From an uncultured Clostridia bacterium (lineage in GTDB: Bacteria > Bacillota > Clostridia > Christensenellales > UBA1242), in contig CALWEL010000008.1 in NCBI GenBank assembly GCA_944377305.1, positions 1-60,533 on the forward strand: a stretch of 60,533 nt of DNA, written 5' to 3'. Within the stretch, counting starts at the first letter, position 1, and every line of letters begins with the position of its first letter. Under the pieces are notes generated by a model. That model had not been told where the DNA came from. It worked only from the letters and a program-made list of their open reading frames with translations, and did not search any database. Shown piece by piece: positions 6,875 to 15,867 of this stretch. Both the position numbers and the translations under genes were made by a program.

Positions 6875-7672
6875 TTAGTTGTTAGTTGGATTAATTCTGA
6901 ATATTGTACCTCGATGTTCGTGATGGGCGATATCTAGGCGGATGTTTATATTTGGTATTATATTTTTGCTTTCAAGATAACTGGCGATTGTAGAGATAGC
7001 AAGGTTAACAGTATTGCTATGTTCGCTGATATGAGATAGTACGACAAGTCGTGTACCTGAATGAACAAGTCGTTCAATCGCTTTGGCACAATTCAGATTG
7101 GATAAATGTCCTTTTGGTCCATTGATACGGCGTTTCAAAAATGGTGGGTAATTAGGATAAGACATAAGCATCTCCGGATCATAATTTGCCTCTAGATAAA
7201 TAAGAGCACTAGACTTTACCGCTTCAAATGTTTCGTCACTAAAATGTCCTAAGTCAGTACAAATTGATACTACTGCATCTTTTTCTGAAATTTTATATCC
7301 AACGCAAAATTTGCTATCGTGAGGCAGAGGAAACGGCTCTATATGCAAATCTTCAATATTAAAATCCGTATCATAAAAATAAAATAATTCATTAGGAATA
7401 TGAATTTGATGTTTAATGATTTCACTAATTTCAATATGGGCATATACTTTTGTATTATATGAGCGGGCAAATTTTTCAATTCCTTTTATGTGATCACTAT
7501 GCTCGTGTGTGATTAAAATCGCGGATATTGTTTCTGGAGCGATTTTGAGTTCGTTTAATGCATTAAAAATATAAGATAATGGTTTTCCATTATCTACCAA
7601 GATTCTAGTTTTTTCACTCTCAATATATGTACAGTTTCCACTACTACCGCTTGCTAAATTACATATTCGCAT
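6875..7672 (-). CDS. walJ: Metallo-beta-lactamase-fold hydrolase, WalJ/YycJ family
   Basis: 265 residues, usual for YycJ. The N terminus has the family ASGSSGNCTYIE opening, then the metal-binding HxHxDH motif (THEHSDHIKG, about residues 55-64), further metal ligands near CTDLGH and the LSHIS histidine, and a C-terminal AHHEHRG. In Bacillota the gene is linked to the WalRK wall-stress system and to DNA-replication/cell-division coordination; its substrate is not settled. Here it stands alone. There is no ribosome binding site, and the promoter at 7679-7707 places the transcript start at the ATG, suggesting a leaderless mRNA. Its 3' end is duplicated downstream. Confidence 0.9.
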   Translation of the reverse strand: MRICNLASGSSGNCTYIESEKTRILVDNGKPLSYIFNALNELKIAPETISAILITHEHSDHIKGIEKFARSYNTKVYAHIEISEIIKHQIHIPNELFYFYDTDFNIEDLHIEPFPLPHDSKFCVGYKISEKDAVVSICTDLGHFSDETFEAVKSSALIYLEANYDPEMLMSYPNYPPFLKRRINGPKGHLSNLNCAKAIERLVHSGTRLVVLSHISEHSNTVNLAISTIASYLESKNIIPNINIRLDIAHHEHRGTIFRINPTNN

Positions 7673-7678
7673 AAATTG

Positions 7679-7707
7679 ATTTTACCATAGAATCTAAAAT
7701 TAAGCAA
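7679..7707 (-). promoter_or_regulatory. Promoter positioned for a leaderless walJ mRNA
   Basis: Minus strand TTGCTT (7702-7707), 17 bp, TAAAAT (7679-7684). Only 6 bases separate the -10 box from ATG (7672), so +1 is predicted at the A of the start codon. Confidence 0.6.
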
Positions 7708-8092
7708 TAGTTTGTATATTAAATATAATCCACATAAAGAAATAATTCATTTTTTTATTATTTTAGTATAAACGAATCTTTTCGTCGCCAAGGTTATAAT
7801 ACAGCTCAAAAGACTTGAAAATGTGTATATTCTCACGACAGCCTACGACAATAGCACAAGCATTCATTTTTTGCAATTTAAAGTTGAGTTCAAAAAGAGA
7901 CAAAGGCTATTTTTTGTCTACATCTTTCTAAAATATTCTGTAAGTTTCAAAATTGTATACCCTATATCTTTTTTTATATTTTATCAAAATATATTGCCTT
8001 TGCTCTATTTTTATTCTCAAATTTATAGATTAAATTTTTAAAATCATATACAATATCTACCTTATATGTTATAATTTAATAAAGGATTATAT
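7708..8092. other. Intergenic stretch between walJ and the MmcQ-like gene
   Basis: No supportable gene: an open plus-strand frame at 7823-8041 lacks a ribosome binding site and has a biased Phe/Ile/Tyr content. A small AGACAAA/TTTGTCT hairpin lies near 7898-7919, and a TATAAT box (about 8068) precedes the next gene. Confidence 0.4.
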
Positions 8093-8764
8093 ATGGATAA
8101 AAATTTTATCAATGCTGAAATAAATTCAAAAAAGTTAATTAAATATGGATTTGCTTTAGAAAATAACATTTATTCATATTCAAAACCTATTTTGGACAAT
8201 CAATTCACACTAACAATAACAATTGAAAATAATGGAAAAATAAATACAAAGCTTATAGACAATTTGGCACAGGACGAATACATTCTTCATAAGATGGAAG
8301 ATGTCTCAGGTTCGTTTGTGAATAGAATACGCAATGAGTGCAATATCATATTGAACGATGTCTTAGATAAATGTTTTGAGAAAATGATATTTAAAAGCAA
8401 ACAATGTCAAGACATAATTAGGTATGTTAAAACCAAATATGATGATGACTTAGAATTTTTATGGAAAAAATCTCCTAACAATGCCATTTTGCGTAGACAA
8501 GATAATAAAAAGTGGTATGCGGTAATATTGAGTATTAATTACAACAAAATTGACACAAACAAGAGTGAACAAATAGAAATTGTTAATTTAAAAGCAGACA
8601 CTAAAATAATAGACAAAATTATAGACAACCACACTATATTCCCTGGTTTTCATATGAATAAAAAACATTGGATATCTATTCCTCTCGACTATTCAATGCC
8701 TAATGAAAAATTATTCACTCAAATTGACAACAGCTATATTCTAACACAAAAGATTTCTAAATAA
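8093..8764 (+). CDS. MmcQ/YjbR-like protein with an N-terminal extension
   Basis: 223 residues behind AAAGGA. Residues from about 105 to the end match the MmcQ/YjbR (CyaY-like fold) plan: helix, LEFLWKKSPNNAILRRQDNKKWYAVILSI, then VNLKAD, HTIFPGFHMNKKHWISIPLD and a final LTQKI strand. Members are about 115-120 residues and often annotated as DNA-binding, though the function is not established. The first ~100 residues here are extra; they include a TITIENNGKI strand that may be a second, diverged unit. Cytosolic, no signal peptide. Monocistronic. Confidence 0.7.
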   Translation: MDKNFINAEINSKKLIKYGFALENNIYSYSKPILDNQFTLTITIENNGKINTKLIDNLAQDEYILHKMEDVSGSFVNRIRNECNIILNDVLDKCFEKMIFKSKQCQDIIRYVKTKYDDDLEFLWKKSPNNAILRRQDNKKWYAVILSINYNKIDTNKSEQIEIVNLKADTKIIDKIIDNHTIFPGFHMNKKHWISIPLDYSMPNEKLFTQIDNSYILTQKISK

Positions 8765-8879
8765 ATTTATTTCAATCAAAACTTTAGTTAATATAAAAAA
8801 TTTTTAAATTATATAGTAGAATTCAAATCTCTTGTGATAATTTATAAATTTGAATTAAATTAAATTATTCATATGCATA

Positions 8880-8908
8880 TTGATGTATAAAAACAAATTT
8901 GATATACT
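8880..8908 (+). promoter_or_regulatory. Promoter for the frameshifted gene
   Basis: TTGATG (8880-8885), 17 bp, TATACT (8903-8908), then an AAGGAG site and ATG at 8926. Confidence 0.7.
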
Positions 8909-8925
8909 AACAATAAGGAGTCAAT

Positions 8926-9802
8926 ATGGGTTTATCAACAAAATTTGAATTTTTAAAAACAGTGAAGATGCCATTACAGATACAAATCTATGATTGCATT
9001 GTAGAATATATGAATTATAAAGGAATTATTGTAGATGCAGGAAAATATGGTTATTTTGTTTTATATGACAATCAGGACCAAAAAAATGATGAAAGTTTAT
9101 GTAGTCCCGCATTTTTTGAACAAGAACGTAAAAAAATTATTGAAAAAATAAAAAATTCTATACAAGATGACAAAAAAATAAATATTGAAATTGATGAATT
9201 TGTACATATTAAAATCAATGATTATGAAAAAATAAATATAGAATGCAGATTATATTTGCGTCTGCTCCCTAGCAATGTCTATAAACTCGCATCTATATTG
9301 ACTGTTACTTGTGCCCAAAATAATATCCCTACTCATTTCAAATTTACACCATCAGCTAGAACTGACAATATAGTTTTATACACAAATTATGACCACGTAC
9401 AAAAATTTGTTGATATAATTGATAAAATCTGTCAAGAAAATCCAAAATTGTTTGAAAATTCTGAAAAAATCCATCCGTTGTGGGGGTAATATCAATGGAT
9501 ATATCGGCTTTATGGAAGAGCCAATTGTTAGGGCAAAAATGTGTGAAAACCCTCTATTATATTTACCTAAGTCTGCAAATATTTATAGAACAAAACTATT
9601 GGACGAAATATCTTACTTTTATAAAACTAAATCAATTAACCCAACATTCATCACTACAAAATTCTTGCGAAAATTTGCTTCAAAGTTAGATATTGATGCT
9701 AGTTTTTTCCCGTTAAACGAAAGTAGCGTGATCGAATTGGAAAAGGCAGGTTATAATATCTCAGAAATAGGAACTAATGCAAATTCTACTTTTACAATTT
9801 AA
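8926..9802 (+). pseudogene. HopA1-like protein, split by a one-base shift at a G5 run
   Basis: The first frame (ATG 8926, AAGGAG site) stops at 9487-9489 after ...KIHPLWG. The next frame continues without a start and stays open to 9802. Removing one G from the run at 9482-9486 joins them smoothly as HPLWGNINGYIGFMEEP, giving 291 residues. The central part (ARTDNIVLY..., a helix, P.LF, then GYIGFMEEP) resembles the HopA1-type family found near bacteriocin and lanthipeptide genes; this match is tentative. The shift could be a real frameshift, slippage in the homopolymer, phase variation or a sequencing error. The gene has a good promoter and ends exactly where the convergent neighbour ends. Confidence 0.6.
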
Positions 9803-11371
9803 TTAATTTAATAAATTATTGCTTATCAACAATTTCACATCCAATTCTATTTGAGTAAAATTTTGTCTATAATATGATGAATAATAAGAATCATACACAG
9901 TATAATATTGTTCTAACCATTCTTTTTCTTCTTTATAAACATTTGAAAATACGACAACAAAATCGCAACTTTGACTTTCTATTGATTCAACCAAACTGTT
10001 ATCTAATTCTGGGAAAATGCCGTTTTTAAATAAATTTAAAACCCAAAATTTTTCTGTTGGCACAATTTTTGCCACATTATAAAATCCATAATCGTACATT
10101 TTATAACAAAACATTGTTGGAGAATCTATATTATATTGTTTAGACAATTCGTGTATATCTTCCGCTACTTGAAATTGAGCATAGTCTTCTTCACTTTTCC
10201 CCAGCTCTCTTGCCACTCCACTAATTGACCAACCAATTGGGAACACTAAAATACACATAACAATTGCCAAGACTTTTTTAGTAATTTGTTTTATTTTGAA
10301 CTTAGATAGATATTTAAATAGTAATGCGCAACCCAAAACTGAAAATGGAAATAAAATAGCAAAATAATTGACATGACAATCTTGTGCAAGTAATAATAGT
10401 ATATTAAACAAAAATGCTGTTAATATGAAATATCCTTTCTTTTTAAATTGTTTAAAATAAAAGACTATTGCAAGTATCATAAAAATAAAGTTAACATTTC
10501 CCAAACCTAAAAGAAGTCCAATATTTGTAAATATATTAACAGGATTACCTGAATATATAAACAGATTAACATAAAAATATACGTAAAATAGATCGTATAA
10601 GGCATCGTTAATTGCATAATAGATAAGTATAGGAATTGTGACAATAATGAAACTAATCAGCATAAGGCCAATTGAAATAAACATCTGCTTGATATTTTTA
10701 TTTTTAATACACATTACAATCCACATTATCATAATCGCAATAGGTAAAATTAGCATAGTATACTTAATCCAAAAAAGAATACTAATGCTAAACCCTATCC
10801 CAAGACTACGCAAAAGTGAAAATTGTTTATTATCTTCAATAAATTCCAAAAATGCTAATAACATATAATTTAGAAATGGCAGACTATAAAACTCCACAGA
10901 GCCATACCCAAGAACAGTATAATAAGATGTAAAAGTTAAGAAAGCAACTAAAAACAATAAAATTATACTGCTTTTTTCTGATAAATAGCGTCTTAAAATT
11001 TTGTATGCAGTATACAAGAATGCTACGCCAAAAATCATTTCGAATAAAAATGCGCCAACATATACGTTATTAAATAACGCAACTAATGCATATGCAAAAT
11101 AAACAATGGGGCCTTTATGTTCAAACAAATCTTTGTATGGCACTTTCCCTGCCAACATACCCTCACCCATAGTTATATACCAATTTTGGTCTGGATTGTT
11201 GTTAAACACATACAAAAAAGAGTTCGGATTGCAAAATAAAAAAAATAAAAATGTTATTCCAAAACAAAGCAAAATAATCAAAAAATTTTTCAAATGAATA
11301 TGCCCTGACAAATCGAATTTTTTTATTTCAAACTCTTTTTTCTCTTCATTATAATTAATTTCTTTACTCAT
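9803..11371 (-). CDS. Multi-spanning GT-C-type glycosyltransferase (PMT/ArnT-like)
   Basis: 522 residues with roughly ten membrane segments starting near residue 30. The first outer loop has PDQNWYITMGEGMLAGKVPYKD followed by HKGPIVYF. This is the typical GT-C loop (acidic residue, G...G..PY.D.....KGP) of polyprenyl-phosphate-sugar dependent transferases. A C-terminal soluble part of about 120 residues follows. Such enzymes act at the outer face of the membrane with a lipid-linked sugar. The acceptor is unknown. There is no ribosome binding site, and a TTGACA promoter points at the ATG (leaderless). It could use the lipid-linked amino sugar made by the 40-49 kb cluster; that is speculation. 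Confidence 0.75.
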   Translation of the reverse strand: MSKEINYNEEKKEFEIKKFDLSGHIHLKNFLIILLCFGITFLFFLFCNPNSFLYVFNNNPDQNWYITMGEGMLAGKVPYKDLFEHKGPIVYFAYALVALFNNVYVGAFLFEMIFGVAFLYTAYKILRRYLSEKSSIILLFLVAFLTFTSYYTVLGYGSVEFYSLPFLNYMLLAFLEFIEDNKQFSLLRSLGIGFSISILFWIKYTMLILPIAIMIMWIVMCIKNKNIKQMFISIGLMLISFIIVTIPILIYYAINDALYDLFYVYFYVNLFIYSGNPVNIFTNIGLLLGLGNVNFIFMILAIVFYFKQFKKKGYFILTAFLFNILLLLAQDCHVNYFAILFPFSVLGCALLFKYLSKFKIKQITKKVLAIVMCILVFPIGWSISGVARELGKSEEDYAQFQVAEDIHELSKQYNIDSPTMFCYKMYDYGFYNVAKIVPTEKFWVLNLFKNGIFPELDNSLVESIESQSCDFVVVFSNVYKEEKEWLEQYYTVYDSYYSSYYRQNFTQIELDVKLLISNNLLN

Positions 11372-11377
11372 ACGATT

Positions 11378-11406
11378 ATATTAAATTAATAAAAAAAATT
11401 TGTCAA
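11378..11406 (-). promoter_or_regulatory. Promoter positioned for a leaderless mRNA of the glycosyltransferase
   Basis: Minus strand TTGACA (11401-11406), 17 bp, TAATAT (11378-11383), 6 bases, ATG (11371). No Shine-Dalgarno sequence is present. Confidence 0.65.
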
Positions 11407-11445
11407 ATAAATAATTAACAAATCAAAACAATCCAAATATTAAAA

Positions 11446-11473
11446 TAAAAAAAGCAATGAATAAACATTGCTT
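11446..11473 (-). terminator. Terminator of the 105-residue membrane protein gene
   Basis: Stem AAGCAATG/CATTGCTT (11466-11473 with 11452-11459) followed on the minus strand by a run of seven or more T. Confidence 0.85.
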
Positions 11474-11489
11474 CAATAAGTGTAATTAA

Positions 11490-11807
11490 TTATGAAATAA
11501 CAAGTGGAACGATAATACCTGCAATCACAATCAAAAGACAAACAAAGTATAAAACTTTCCAAATCATCTGTTTTGAACGTACATATCTCCATGCAAGAAT
11601 TGCCACAATCACAATCATAATTGCAGTTGCAAGACCTTGAAGAGCATTAACTACTGTTGCATTAATACCACAAGCTGAAAGTATTAATGCTATTGCATAT
11701 AAAACAGTCACAGCTACAATTGTCCAAAAAGAGATTTTGTTTAGTCCCCAACTGCTACGTTTAGAACTTGAACTGCTAGATTTTGAACTTTTTGAAGAAT
11801 TTGCCAT
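11490..11807 (-). CDS. Small three-TM membrane protein with a Ser/Lys-rich head
   Basis: 105 residues behind an AGGAGG site. The first ~20 residues are almost only Ser and Lys. Three hydrophobic helices follow (about residues 25-46, 52-72, 82-104) with a YVRSK loop. No known motif is visible and I do not recognise the family. Monocistronic with its own terminator. The Ser/Lys tail would face the cytoplasm by the positive-inside rule. Confidence 0.75.
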   Translation of the reverse strand: MANSSKSSKSSSSSSKRSSWGLNKISFWTIVAVTVLYAIALILSACGINATVVNALQGLATAIMIVIVAILAWRYVRSKQMIWKVLYFVCLLIVIAGIIVPLVIS

Positions 11808-11947
11808 AGATACCTCCTATTATTTTTATTATAAATAATTATAAAATTTATGTCAATTATTTTAAATAAAATAAAAAATATTTAACAAAATTTATATTAA
11901 ATTTATGAACAAAATGTTAATTTTAAACTTATTATTTTGTCTATGTT

Positions 11948-12757
11948 TCACTTGTCCTTTCTTTGTCTATTAATTTCATACAAAAAGATGCTAGTAGCAC
12001 ACGCTAAATTTAATGAATCAATATTTTCGTTTATATCAATTTTTACCAGACTATCTGATAATCCATAAAAGTGCTTACCCAATCCTGCTCTCTCATTACC
12101 CATTAAAAGTAGTATAGGACTAGTAAAATCCTGTTTCTCTATAGCTTTTTGCGCTTGCAAAGAAGTCGCTATAATTTTTAGATTTGGAAATTTCGTTTTT
12201 ATGTTTTCAACAAGACTTTCGAATTCTAAATTTGAACTCAAAAATTTGAAAGGTATTTTAAAAAATGAACCCATTGAAGTTGAAATCACTTCGTGATCAT
12301 AAATATCAACGCTATGACCAGAATATAAAATTAAATCAACATTGAAGGCGTCTGCACTGCGTATTATATTGCCAAAATTTCCTTTTTTGCTCGGTCTATC
12401 TAAAAATAGCAAAATTGGGTTCTTGTGTTTCATAGTTATTTCTTGTTCTTTCATTTTAAATATCGCAACGAGTTCACTTGTGTCAGTTTTGTCACTCAAT
12501 TTTTGCATTAGAGGAAGAGTTAATTCATAATTATTAGCGCTATAGTTATTGACAATATTTTTTGCCCAACCTGATAAGTTGTTGAAGTCAGTGAAAAATA
12601 GGGAATCAATTTCCCAGTCATAATTTAATGCATCGTTTATATTTTGCACCCCTTCTACAAAAAATTTTTTTAATACTTTACGCTTATTCCTATTCTCTTT
12701 AATAGACAAAATCTGTTGAAAAATCCCATTTTCTTTGCTAATTTTTAAAATTTTCAT
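11948..12757 (-). CDS. SpoU/TrmH-family RNA 2'-O-methyltransferase
   Basis: 269 residues, the usual size for TrmH-like enzymes with an N-terminal substrate-binding domain (residues 1-95). The knotted SPOUT domain shows the three family motifs: motif 1 GNFGNIIRSADAF, motif 2 LLMGNERAGLG, and motif 3 IDSLNLACATSIFLYE, where SAM is bound in the trefoil knot. It would methylate a ribose 2'-OH in rRNA or tRNA; the exact site cannot be read from sequence. Start ATG has a CGGAG site. It is divergent from secA. Confidence 0.9.
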   Translation of the reverse strand: MKILKISKENGIFQQILSIKENRNKRKVLKKFFVEGVQNINDALNYDWEIDSLFFTDFNNLSGWAKNIVNNYSANNYELTLPLMQKLSDKTDTSELVAIFKMKEQEITMKHKNPILLFLDRPSKKGNFGNIIRSADAFNVDLILYSGHSVDIYDHEVISTSMGSFFKIPFKFLSSNLEFESLVENIKTKFPNLKIIATSLQAQKAIEKQDFTSPILLLMGNERAGLGKHFYGLSDSLVKIDINENIDSLNLACATSIFLYEINRQRKDK

Positions 12758-12852
12758 TTTTTTCTCCGAAACAATTTAAAAAAGTTTATCAATTTAGAAT
12801 GAATTTTGCAATAAATTCATAGTACTTTTTTTCTAAAATTGATTTTTATAAT

Positions 12853-12874
12853 AATTCTATTTTAGAATAGAATT
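12853..12874. repeat. 22-bp perfect palindrome upstream of secA
   Basis: AATTCTATT (12853-12861), TTAG loop, AATAGAATT (12866-12874). It lies midway between the divergent methyltransferase and secA genes and could be an operator or a short hairpin. It has no T tail. Confidence 0.4.
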
Positions 12875-12928
12875 GATAAACAGTGGACAAAACTATGAAA
12901 ATTTGATAAAATTATATTTGAAATTAAA

Positions 12929-12957
12929 TTGCAATAAATATTTTCCTATAATATTAT
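12929..12957 (+). promoter_or_regulatory. secA promoter
   Basis: TTGCAA (12929-12934), 17 bp, TATTAT (12952-12957); then an AAAGGA site before ATG at 13000. Confidence 0.65.
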
Positions 12958-12999
12958 GGAAGAAAATTTATTATTAAATTACAAAAAAAGGATTGAAAT

Positions 13000-15705
13000 A
13001 TGGGATTATTTTCTTATTTATTTGCTTCTGACAATAAACGAAGCTTGATGAAAATTGAAAAAATTGTCAAAAAGATTGAAGATAAATCAGATTATTATGC
13101 AAAGATGACTGACAGTGAACTTCAATCTCAAACAAATATCTTAAAAGAAAGATTAAGTAATGGTGAAACAACTAATGATATTTTACCAGATGCTTTTGCA
13201 GTTGTTCGTGAAGCTGCAACTCGAGTTTTAAATCAAAGACATTTTCACGTTCAGCTAATAGGTGGTGTTGTTTTGCATCAAGGGCGTATAGCCGAAATGA
13301 AAACTGGTGAAGGTAAAACGCTTACTGCAACCACAGCCGTTTATTTGAATGCCCTTACTGGGAAAAATGTCCATTTAATTACTGTTAATGAATATCTAGC
13401 CACCTCTCAAGCCGAAGCAATGGGCAAGCTATACAAATTTTTAGGTCTGACGATTGGTGTCACACTATCTGGGCAATCTCCAGAAGAAAAGAAAAAGGCG
13501 TATCAATGCGATATAACCTATGGAACCAATAACGAATTTGGGTTTGATTACCTGCGCGATAATATGCAAGTCAATAAGGATTATAAGGTGCAACGCGGGC
13601 ATCATTTTTGTATCGTAGACGAAGTGGATTCTATCTTAATTGACGAAGCCCGAACTCCACTTATCATTTCTGGTATGGGCGGGAAAACTAGCGAATTATA
13701 TACTGTAGCAGATAAATTCGCAAAATCATTAAAGAGTGAAGATATTGATATAGATATAAAAAGAAAGCAGATTCGTTTGACAGAGACGGGTGTTGCCAAA
13801 GCTGAGAGATATTTCAAATTGGAAAATCTATCAGATATCAACAATCTTGAAATCAATCACCACATAAACAACGCTTTGCGTGCCAATTATCTGATGAAAA
13901 GAGATATCAACTACATTATTAAAAATGATGAAGTGCTGATCGTAGATGAATTCACTGGACGTATTATGAATGGTAGACGTTACTCTGACGGACTACACCA
14001 AGCAATTGAAGCCAAAGAAAATGTGAAGATAAAAGAAGAAAATAAAACACTTGCAACGATTACCCTTCAAAATTATTTTAAACTATATAGCAAATTGAGT
14101 GGTATGACGGGTACAGCAAAAACTGAGGAAAGTGAATTCAACAAAATTTATAATCTTGATGTTGTAACCATCCCTACCAATAAACCAGTACTTAGAATAG
14201 ATGAACAAGATATGATTTTCTACACTGAAGATGCAAAATACAAGGCTATTGTAGAAGAAATACAAGATAAATATAAAAAAGGTCAACCAATTTTGGTAGG
14301 CACAGCATCTGTAGAAAAATCTGAACGCATTAGCAAAGCAATAAAAAAACTAGGTATTCCCCATAATCTTTTGAATGCAAAAAATCACGAAAAAGAGGGA
14401 CAAATCGTAGCTCAGTCAGGTAGAGTTGGTGCAGTTACTATCTCAACAAATATGGCTGGACGTGGTACGGATATTTTGCTCGGCGGAAACCCTGAATTCT
14501 TGGCAAAACAAAAGATGCTCAATGAAAATGTCGAACCTGCTATATTAGAAAAAATAACAACTTATAATTCAAATCTAAATGAAGAAGAAAAACAATTAAA
14601 AGATAAATATACTAAATATTATAAAGATTTCAAAAAGATTACCGATGAAGAAAAACAGAAAGTCATTGAATTGGGTGGTTTGCACATATTAGGTACCGAA
14701 AGACACGAATCTCGTAGAATTGACAATCAATTGCGTGGCCGTGCTGGACGTCAAGGAGACCCTGGATCAAGCATTTTCTTCATATCTTTGGAAGATGATC
14801 TACCTCAAAGATTTGGCGAAGATAGGATGAAAAGCTGGTTTTCGCTAGCTTTCCGAGGTAATGAAGATATGCCTTTGCAATCAAAGATTTTGACAAGATT
14901 CTTTGAAACTGCTCAAAAGAAAGTAGAGGCGATGAATTTCAGCATTAGAAAAAATGTGCTTGAATATGATGAAGTCTTGAATAAACAACGTCAAATTATA
15001 TATGCTGAACGTGACAAAGTGTTGGATGGCGTAGACATTCACCCACAAATTGTTGAGATGTTGAAAGAATATGTATATGATATTTGCTCCGCATATTTAG
15101 ACGAGACAAAGCCTAGTTATGAATGGGATCTTGATGAATTGAATAAAGCTTTGGAAGATAAATTACTCAAAAAAGGATCAAATTTAATTACTCAAGATAT
15201 TTTGGAAGATACCGACATCAACACAGCCAGTCAAATTGTAGCAGAAAAAATAATTGACATTTATGAGCAAAAAGTGTCCGAAATCAAAAAATTGGGACTA
15301 GACTTCTCTATTATTGAACGTGATAGATTATTGCGCGTGGTAGACAAATTCTGGACTGATCATATTGATGCAATGAACACATTGCGAAACGAGATTGGTA
15401 TACTGGCTTATGGTCAAAAAGATCCTATAGTTGCATACAAAAATCAGGGATTTGAAATGTTCGATAAAACCATATCAGACATCCGTGAATATACGGCTTC
15501 AATTTTGTTTAGAACAAATGTTAGCGTCAGAATAATCCCCGCGACTCAAAAAGGTCCAATTATGGCAGGCAATCAAAACAAATCCGAACAAACTAGAGCG
15601 AAATCAAATTCCTCACACATTGGACGAAACGATCTTTGCCCGTGTGGAAGTGGGAAAAAATACAAAAATTGTTGTATGAATAAAGATAGTAATTCGAAAA
15701 AATAG
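13000..15705 (+). CDS. secA: Protein translocase ATPase SecA
   Basis: 901 residues, within the normal range. SecA binds preproteins and drives them through SecYEG by ATP hydrolysis. Visible landmarks: Walker A MKTGEGKT (about residues 101-108), Walker B and arm VDEVDSILIDEARTPLIISG, the TNMAGRGTDI motif, QLRGRAGRQGDPG in the second motor domain, and a C-terminal SEC-C zinc motif CPCGSGKKYKNCC. The C terminus is an intact SecB/lipid-binding type tail. Start has an AAAGGA site. A terminator overlaps the stop codon. Monocistronic; it likely exports the giant surface protein encoded next door. Confidence 0.98.
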   Translation: MGLFSYLFASDNKRSLMKIEKIVKKIEDKSDYYAKMTDSELQSQTNILKERLSNGETTNDILPDAFAVVREAATRVLNQRHFHVQLIGGVVLHQGRIAEMKTGEGKTLTATTAVYLNALTGKNVHLITVNEYLATSQAEAMGKLYKFLGLTIGVTLSGQSPEEKKKAYQCDITYGTNNEFGFDYLRDNMQVNKDYKVQRGHHFCIVDEVDSILIDEARTPLIISGMGGKTSELYTVADKFAKSLKSEDIDIDIKRKQIRLTETGVAKAERYFKLENLSDINNLEINHHINNALRANYLMKRDINYIIKNDEVLIVDEFTGRIMNGRRYSDGLHQAIEAKENVKIKEENKTLATITLQNYFKLYSKLSGMTGTAKTEESEFNKIYNLDVVTIPTNKPVLRIDEQDMIFYTEDAKYKAIVEEIQDKYKKGQPILVGTASVEKSERISKAIKKLGIPHNLLNAKNHEKEGQIVAQSGRVGAVTISTNMAGRGTDILLGGNPEFLAKQKMLNENVEPAILEKITTYNSNLNEEEKQLKDKYTKYYKDFKKITDEEKQKVIELGGLHILGTERHESRRIDNQLRGRAGRQGDPGSSIFFISLEDDLPQRFGEDRMKSWFSLAFRGNEDMPLQSKILTRFFETAQKKVEAMNFSIRKNVLEYDEVLNKQRQIIYAERDKVLDGVDIHPQIVEMLKEYVYDICSAYLDETKPSYEWDLDELNKALEDKLLKKGSNLITQDILEDTDINTASQIVAEKIIDIYEQKVSEIKKLGLDFSIIERDRLLRVVDKFWTDHIDAMNTLRNEIGILAYGQKDPIVAYKNQGFEMFDKTISDIREYTASILFRTNVSVRIIPATQKGPIMAGNQNKSEQTRAKSNSSHIGRNDLCPCGSGKKYKNCCMNKDSNSKK

Positions 15706-15751
15706 AGCTTTTATCAAGTGTTAAGGGCTGGTTATAGCTCTATTTTTTTAA
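15701..15751 (+). terminator. secA terminator
   Basis: AATAGAGCT (15701-15709) pairs with 15736-15744, then a T run. The left arm begins in the stop codon region of secA. Confidence 0.75.
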
Positions 15752-15831
15752 TAATTTGATTCAACATAAAAAGTATAATTTAAAATGAATTTTTATATTT
15801 TATTTATAAAATCGCTCTTGAATGATTTTTT

Positions 15832-15864
15832 CTATAAAAAAGGAGAGAAATTTCTCTCCTTTTT
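15832..15864 (-). terminator. Terminator of the giant surface-protein gene
   Basis: A perfect 14-bp palindromic stem (15837-15850 with 15851-15864) with TTTTTT on the minus strand after it. The stop of the giant gene is only 4 bases upstream. Confidence 0.8.
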
Positions 15865-15867
15865 CTA

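Noticed and set aside
7823..8041. 72-codon plus-strand frame between walJ and the MmcQ-like gene
   Set aside because: No ribosome site and a low-complexity Phe/Ile/Tyr composition typical of AT-rich non-coding DNA.
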